A stretch of DNA of 16,565 bases, taken from NCBI GenBank assembly GCA_031277235.1, contig JAITMT010000321.1, forward strand, positions 1 to 16,565. Direction: 5' to 3'. Shown piece after piece: positions 14,341-16,565 of this stretch. Origin of the DNA: Tannerella sp. (GTDB lineage Bacteria; Bacteroidota; Bacteroidia; Bacteroidales; Tannerellaceae). The notes beneath the pieces were generated by a model. The model did no database searches. It worked only from the letters and a program-made list of their open reading frames with translations, and was not told the DNA's origin. The translations under genes and the position numbers were made by a program. Within the stretch, counting starts at the first letter, position 1. Each line of letters starts with the position of its first letter.

Positions 14341-15330
14341 CTAATACTCGTCCATCAGTTTTTCCCGCCAATCATTGATTTTTGTTTTCATGTTTTGAAA
14401 AAAGGCAGCCCGTTCCTTCGCAGAGGATCCGCTTAACAAAACAGAATGGTTTATGATGTATTCCATCCATCTTTCCGTTTCTTCGCAAAACAGCGGATTG
14501 GATGTTACAATATTTTTGACCGTATATAGCCGTATGGCTACCGTCGTGTTTTCTTCGTTTTTCAGCAATATAAAGTTATTTTCAGAACTGATAGCGCTGC
14601 AATACAGTTTGAAATCGCCTTCATTTTCCTTCTTGCCGGTCTCCACCCATCTTTCCAGATTTTCTACGATTGCCTGCACCTGACCGGATAAGAGTTCCGG
14701 CATTTCTTTAGTTTCAAAAACACCTGTATCGTGATAATACTTCAGCGACCGGAGTATATGCTCAATGGTGCTGTCCGTCCATACTTCGGAAGACGGTATC
14801 TTGAGATAACTGTTTTGCAGATTATCAAAATCACCGTATAAAATTTCCTTATCCTCAATTTCCTTTACGAATTGCTCAAAGGTTCTTTTTGAACCGGAGA
14901 CGGCGGTGAACCAGGTATAAACCTTGAAAAGAGCCAGTTCCCGGAACCGTAAATAATGGAACAGGGGGATATCTTCGGCTGTATGGAAGATTTCGCCGGT
15001 CGCACTCTTCGACAGGGACGACACCATTCCGGTCAGTTCGTGGATATAATTCCGGTAATTGTCCAGATTGAGAATATCCATGGGATTGTACCTGAAAATC
15101 AAACTGTTAATTTCTTCTTTGAAAATCGAATCCAAAGAAACATTAAAATGCGAGCACAATATAACCAGTTCGGACAGGGTCAGTTCCGTCTCTCCGCGAA
15201 TGCGACGGTAAGCCGAATCCGAACTGATATTCAGCATATCACAGACCACTTCAGCCAGACGTTCATGGGATGCAATTTTTCTTGCCATCTCCTCAAACAG
15301 AGTCTTTTGTATCTTTTGTTTCTTTTCCAT
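14341..15330 (-). CDS. HTH transcriptional regulator, BetR-like N-terminal domain
   Basis: This 329-residue protein has no signal peptide or membrane segment. Residues about 20-72 form a helix-turn-helix resembling the BetR domain (RLAEVVCDMLNISSDSAYRR, then ELTLSELVILCSHFNVSLDSIF). The remaining roughly 255 residues are alpha-helical with no recognised sensor or enzyme motif (for example YHDTGVFETKEMPELLSGQVQ); this architecture recurs in Bacteroidota regulators of unknown input. A -7 box and a 28-bp perfect palindrome lie just upstream, suggesting autoregulation. It is divergent from the lipoprotein cluster on the right, which may be its target, and convergent with the DUF4097 gene on the left. 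DNA-binding role is likely; ligand and targets are unknown. Confidence 0.75.
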   Translation of the reverse strand: MEKKQKIQKTLFEEMARKIASHERLAEVVCDMLNISSDSAYRRIRGETELTLSELVILCSHFNVSLDSIFKEEINSLIFRYNPMDILNLDNYRNYIHELTGMVSSLSKSATGEIFHTAEDIPLFHYLRFRELALFKVYTWFTAVSGSKRTFEQFVKEIEDKEILYGDFDNLQNSYLKIPSSEVWTDSTIEHILRSLKYYHDTGVFETKEMPELLSGQVQAIVENLERWVETGKKENEGDFKLYCSAISSENNFILLKNEENTTVAIRLYTVKNIVTSNPLFCEETERWMEYIINHSVLLSGSSAKERAAFFQNMKTKINDWREKLMDEY

Positions 15331-15356
15331 AATATTTATACAGTTTTATCAGGCTG

Positions 15357-15364
15357 CAAATGTA
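15357..15364 (-). promoter_or_regulatory. -7 box of the HTH regulator gene
   Basis: On the minus strand this reads TACATTTG, matching TAnnTTTG, giving a leader of about 20 bases before ATG 15330. No TTTG is at -33; the 28-bp palindrome occupies that place. Confidence 0.55.
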
Positions 15365-15382
15365 AACTTTTTTTTGCAATAA

Positions 15383-15410
15383 ACCGTAAAATAAAATTTT
15401 ATTTTACGGT
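15383..15410. promoter_or_regulatory. 28-bp perfect palindrome upstream of the HTH regulator
   Basis: Arm ACCGTAAAATAAAA (15383-15396) is exactly complementary to TTTTATTTTACGGT (15397-15410), with no central spacer. It starts 18 bp upstream of the regulator's -7 box and covers the -33 position. The outer CCGTAA/TTACGG hexamers also occur in the nearby ATTACGGATT repeats. It is a strong candidate operator for a dimeric protein, most simply the regulator itself. Confidence 0.7.
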
Positions 15411-15411
15411 C

Positions 15412-15500
15412 AATCCGTAATTTTTCTCCAACCGGAAAGATAATTACGGATTCATGCAACAATTTCTGCCGGAACACGAAAAATTACGGATTCATGCAAC
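15412..15500. repeat. Three copies of an ATTACGGATT motif between divergent promoters
   Basis: A 19-bp direct repeat, AATTACGGATTCATGCAAC, occurs exactly at 15442-15460 and 15482-15500, 40 bp apart. An inverted copy of its left part (AATCCGTAATTTTTC) lies at 15412-15426, and its reverse complement recurs exactly at 15478-15492. The spacing is about four helical turns, which would place bound proteins on the same face of the DNA. Confidence 0.7.
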
Positions 15501-15516
15501 TTTTTTTAAATCAGTT

Positions 15517-15545
15517 GCGAAAATCCGTTTTCGCGGGATTTTTTA
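15517..15545 (+). terminator. Short hairpin with T-run between repeats and promoter
   Basis: GCGAAAA (15517-15523) pairs with TTTTCGC (15528-15534) around TCCG, then GGGATTTTTT follows. It looks like a rho-independent terminator but has no gene directly before it on this strand, so it may instead insulate the next promoter. Confidence 0.4.
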
Positions 15546-15551
15546 TTGTCT

Positions 15552-15559
15552 TACCTTTG
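15552..15559 (+). promoter_or_regulatory. -7 box for the rightward small-ORF/lipoprotein unit
   Basis: TACCTTTG matches TAnnTTTG, predicting transcription from about 15566. TTTT at 15528-15531 lies near -33 but is not a true TTTG. The genes that follow are all on the plus strand. Confidence 0.5.
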
Positions 15560-15581
15560 TGGCAAGTTTATGATATTTGTG

Positions 15582-15734
15582 ATGAAAAATTATGTTCTAC
15601 TTGTAGCGTTTGTGTTGCCCGCGGTTCGACTGTTTTTCGCCGTGAGTGCGACGCCGCGAAAAGTTTTTTCAATCCTCATGCAACGTTTTGACGGTTTTTT
15701 GTGTCTATGTATATGTAAAGAAAAATTGGTTTGA
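15582..15734 (+). CDS. Possible small hydrophobic peptide
   Basis: A 50-residue frame starts MKNYVLLVAFVLPAVRLFFA, which looks like a membrane segment or signal peptide, and ends LCLCICKEKLV with three Cys. An in-frame ATG at 15570 would add four residues. It begins about 16 bases after the predicted transcription start, and its stop is one base before the next small frame. No family is recognised. It could be a real peptide, the decayed start of a lost gene, or a chance frame. Confidence 0.3.
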   Translation: MKNYVLLVAFVLPAVRLFFAVSATPRKVFSILMQRFDGFLCLCICKEKLV

Positions 15735-15735
15735 T

Positions 15736-15870
15736 ATGCGTATAACTAAAAACTTGATGGCGAATGCTATTCTTCTCAGAACGCCTCGCGACGGCATAAC
15801 ACAACGGCTCCCGAATAGAGAGGCGGGAGCGGAGATAAATATGTCTTTTCTGAACAGAATTATTAATTAA
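15736..15870 (+). CDS. Possible small peptide ahead of the lipoprotein gene
   Basis: A 44-residue frame, MRITKNLMANAILLRTPRDG at its start and ending MSFLNRIIN, lies one base after the previous small frame and 10 bases before the lipoprotein ATG. It is basic, without Cys or a membrane segment. Tight spacing is the only support; no homology is recognised. A GGCGGGAGCGGAG purine-rich stretch near its end is not positioned as a ribosome-binding site for the next gene. Confidence 0.25.
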   Translation: MRITKNLMANAILLRTPRDGITQRLPNREAGAEINMSFLNRIIN

Positions 15871-15880
15871 AAATATAAAT

Positions 15881-16534
15881 ATGAAAAAAAATATAAAAAT
15901 ATTATTATTATTGACCGCGATTTTGTTTGCGGTTTTGACCGGCTGTTCTGTTAATGGAGGAATAGTCAATGAGCAGGAAGATTCGCCTTGGGAGATTTCT
16001 CCCGATACTGAATCTCAAGTTATCGAAAAGGAAATCGACGGCATTGCTTTTAAGTTTTGCCTGTTGAACGGGCAGGGAGAACCAGCTACGGTATTTAGGG
16101 AAGGTGAAAATTTCAGATTTTATTTTTCGATTGTAAACAAAACAGATGAAAACTTATTTTTTATTCCGGATTTTGCTCAAGCAGAAAAAAATGGGTTTTG
16201 TGAGGTTTTTACTTCAAACAAACAGAGTATTGGAAAACCGTTTGTTTTTCGCGGTGTTGATCTAATCGGTATAGGCGCATATCCTTTTAAGCCTGAAGAA
16301 AGTTGTGTATTTGATCTGTCATGGGTAGATTCTCGGGATTCGGTTTGGCGATGGAAATATGGTTATTATGAAAGTAATCGTCAAATACCTTTGCCCGAAG
16401 GTGATTATTTTACGGAATTCCAATCCCGTTTTCAATTTGAAAAAGAAGGTTCTAACTATTTGAATTCCAAAGATTCTCCCTACAACTATTTAGATTCTAT
16501 TTTAATATTTAAAATCAATTTCAAAATTCAATAA
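15881..16534 (+). CDS. Lipoprotein of unknown function, Ig-like fold suspected
   Basis: This 217-residue protein has a clear lipoprotein signal (MKKNIKILLLLTAILFAVLTGC, Cys22). A linker rich in Asp/Glu and Gly (SVNGGIVNEQEDSPWEISPD) follows. The rest looks like a beta-sandwich: GENFRFYFSIVNKTDENLFF resembles an Ig-like strand pair, and FDLSWVDSRDSVWRWKYG with PLPEGDYFTEFQ recalls the order of motifs in BsuPI-like domains (a Trp-rich strand, then a PxGxY strand). That likeness is weak and not a family call. It is followed after 2 bases by another gene start, so it is probably part of an operon continuing beyond the window. Confidence 0.75.
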   Translation: MKKNIKILLLLTAILFAVLTGCSVNGGIVNEQEDSPWEISPDTESQVIEKEIDGIAFKFCLLNGQGEPATVFREGENFRFYFSIVNKTDENLFFIPDFAQAEKNGFCEVFTSNKQSIGKPFVFRGVDLIGIGAYPFKPEESCVFDLSWVDSRDSVWRWKYGYYESNRQIPLPEGDYFTEFQSRFQFEKEGSNYLNSKDSPYNYLDSILIFKINFKIQ

Positions 16535-16536
16535 AA

Positions 16537-16565
16537 ATGAAAAGTTTTATTTTATTTTTCACAGC
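16537..16565 (+). CDS. Start of another gene (cut by window edge)
   Basis: ATG at 16537, 2 bases after the lipoprotein stop, opens MKSFILFFTA, a typical signal-peptide start. Only nine full codons are visible, so nothing can be said about its product. Confidence 0.4.

Overview
The window looks like chromosomal DNA of a Bacteroidota bacterium, most likely order Bacteroidales. The evidence is a SusC/SusD pair with surface glycan-binding lipoproteins, promoter -7 boxes of the TAnnTTTG type, lipoproteins with acidic residues after the lipobox Cys, few Shine-Dalgarno sites, and moderate GC. The genus cannot be told from the sequence.

Region 1 (1 to about 2,500) reads as one end of a transposable, Mu-like prophage. 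A small Ner-like DNA-binding gene runs off the left edge on the minus strand. It is divergent from an S24-family (CI/LexA-like) repressor, and the gap between them carries promoter boxes and two perfect palindromes. A SHOCT-domain membrane protein converges on the repressor. About 780 bp of gene-free, C-rich, G-poor DNA follows, with tandem 12-bp repeats, two TTGAAC/GTTCAA dyads and a strong bidirectional terminator. It ends abruptly inside a susC reading frame.

Region 2 (about 2,500 to 10,054) is a polysaccharide utilization locus. It holds a 5'-truncated susC, an intact susD lipoprotein gene, and two surface glycan-binding lipoprotein genes built of IPT/TIG repeats plus a C-terminal binding domain. 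These are closely spaced in one direction and end at a hairpin terminator. A GH16 endo-beta-glucanase lipoprotein of the ExDxxE (laminarinase-like) type converges on the same terminator. The likely substrate is a beta-1,3- or mixed-linkage glucan. The prophage insertion removes the signal peptide, plug domain and operon promoter from susC, so import through this system is probably lost in this genome unless the element excises or an internal promoter exists.

Region 3 (10,257 to 14,265) has a DUF937 protein with an EF-hand-like tail, a small outer-membrane beta-barrel protein, and a three-gene unit: ECF sigma factor, single-pass (probable anti-sigma) membrane protein, and a DUF4097-type protein with a heptad-repeat coiled coil encoded by 21-bp tandem repeats.

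Region 4 (14,341 to the end) has a minus-strand HTH (BetR-like) regulator whose upstream DNA holds a 28-bp perfect palindrome next to a -7 box and three copies of an ATTACGGATT motif. Divergently, a -7 box leads to two tiny tentative reading frames, an unassigned lipoprotein gene, and the start of another gene cut by the window edge.
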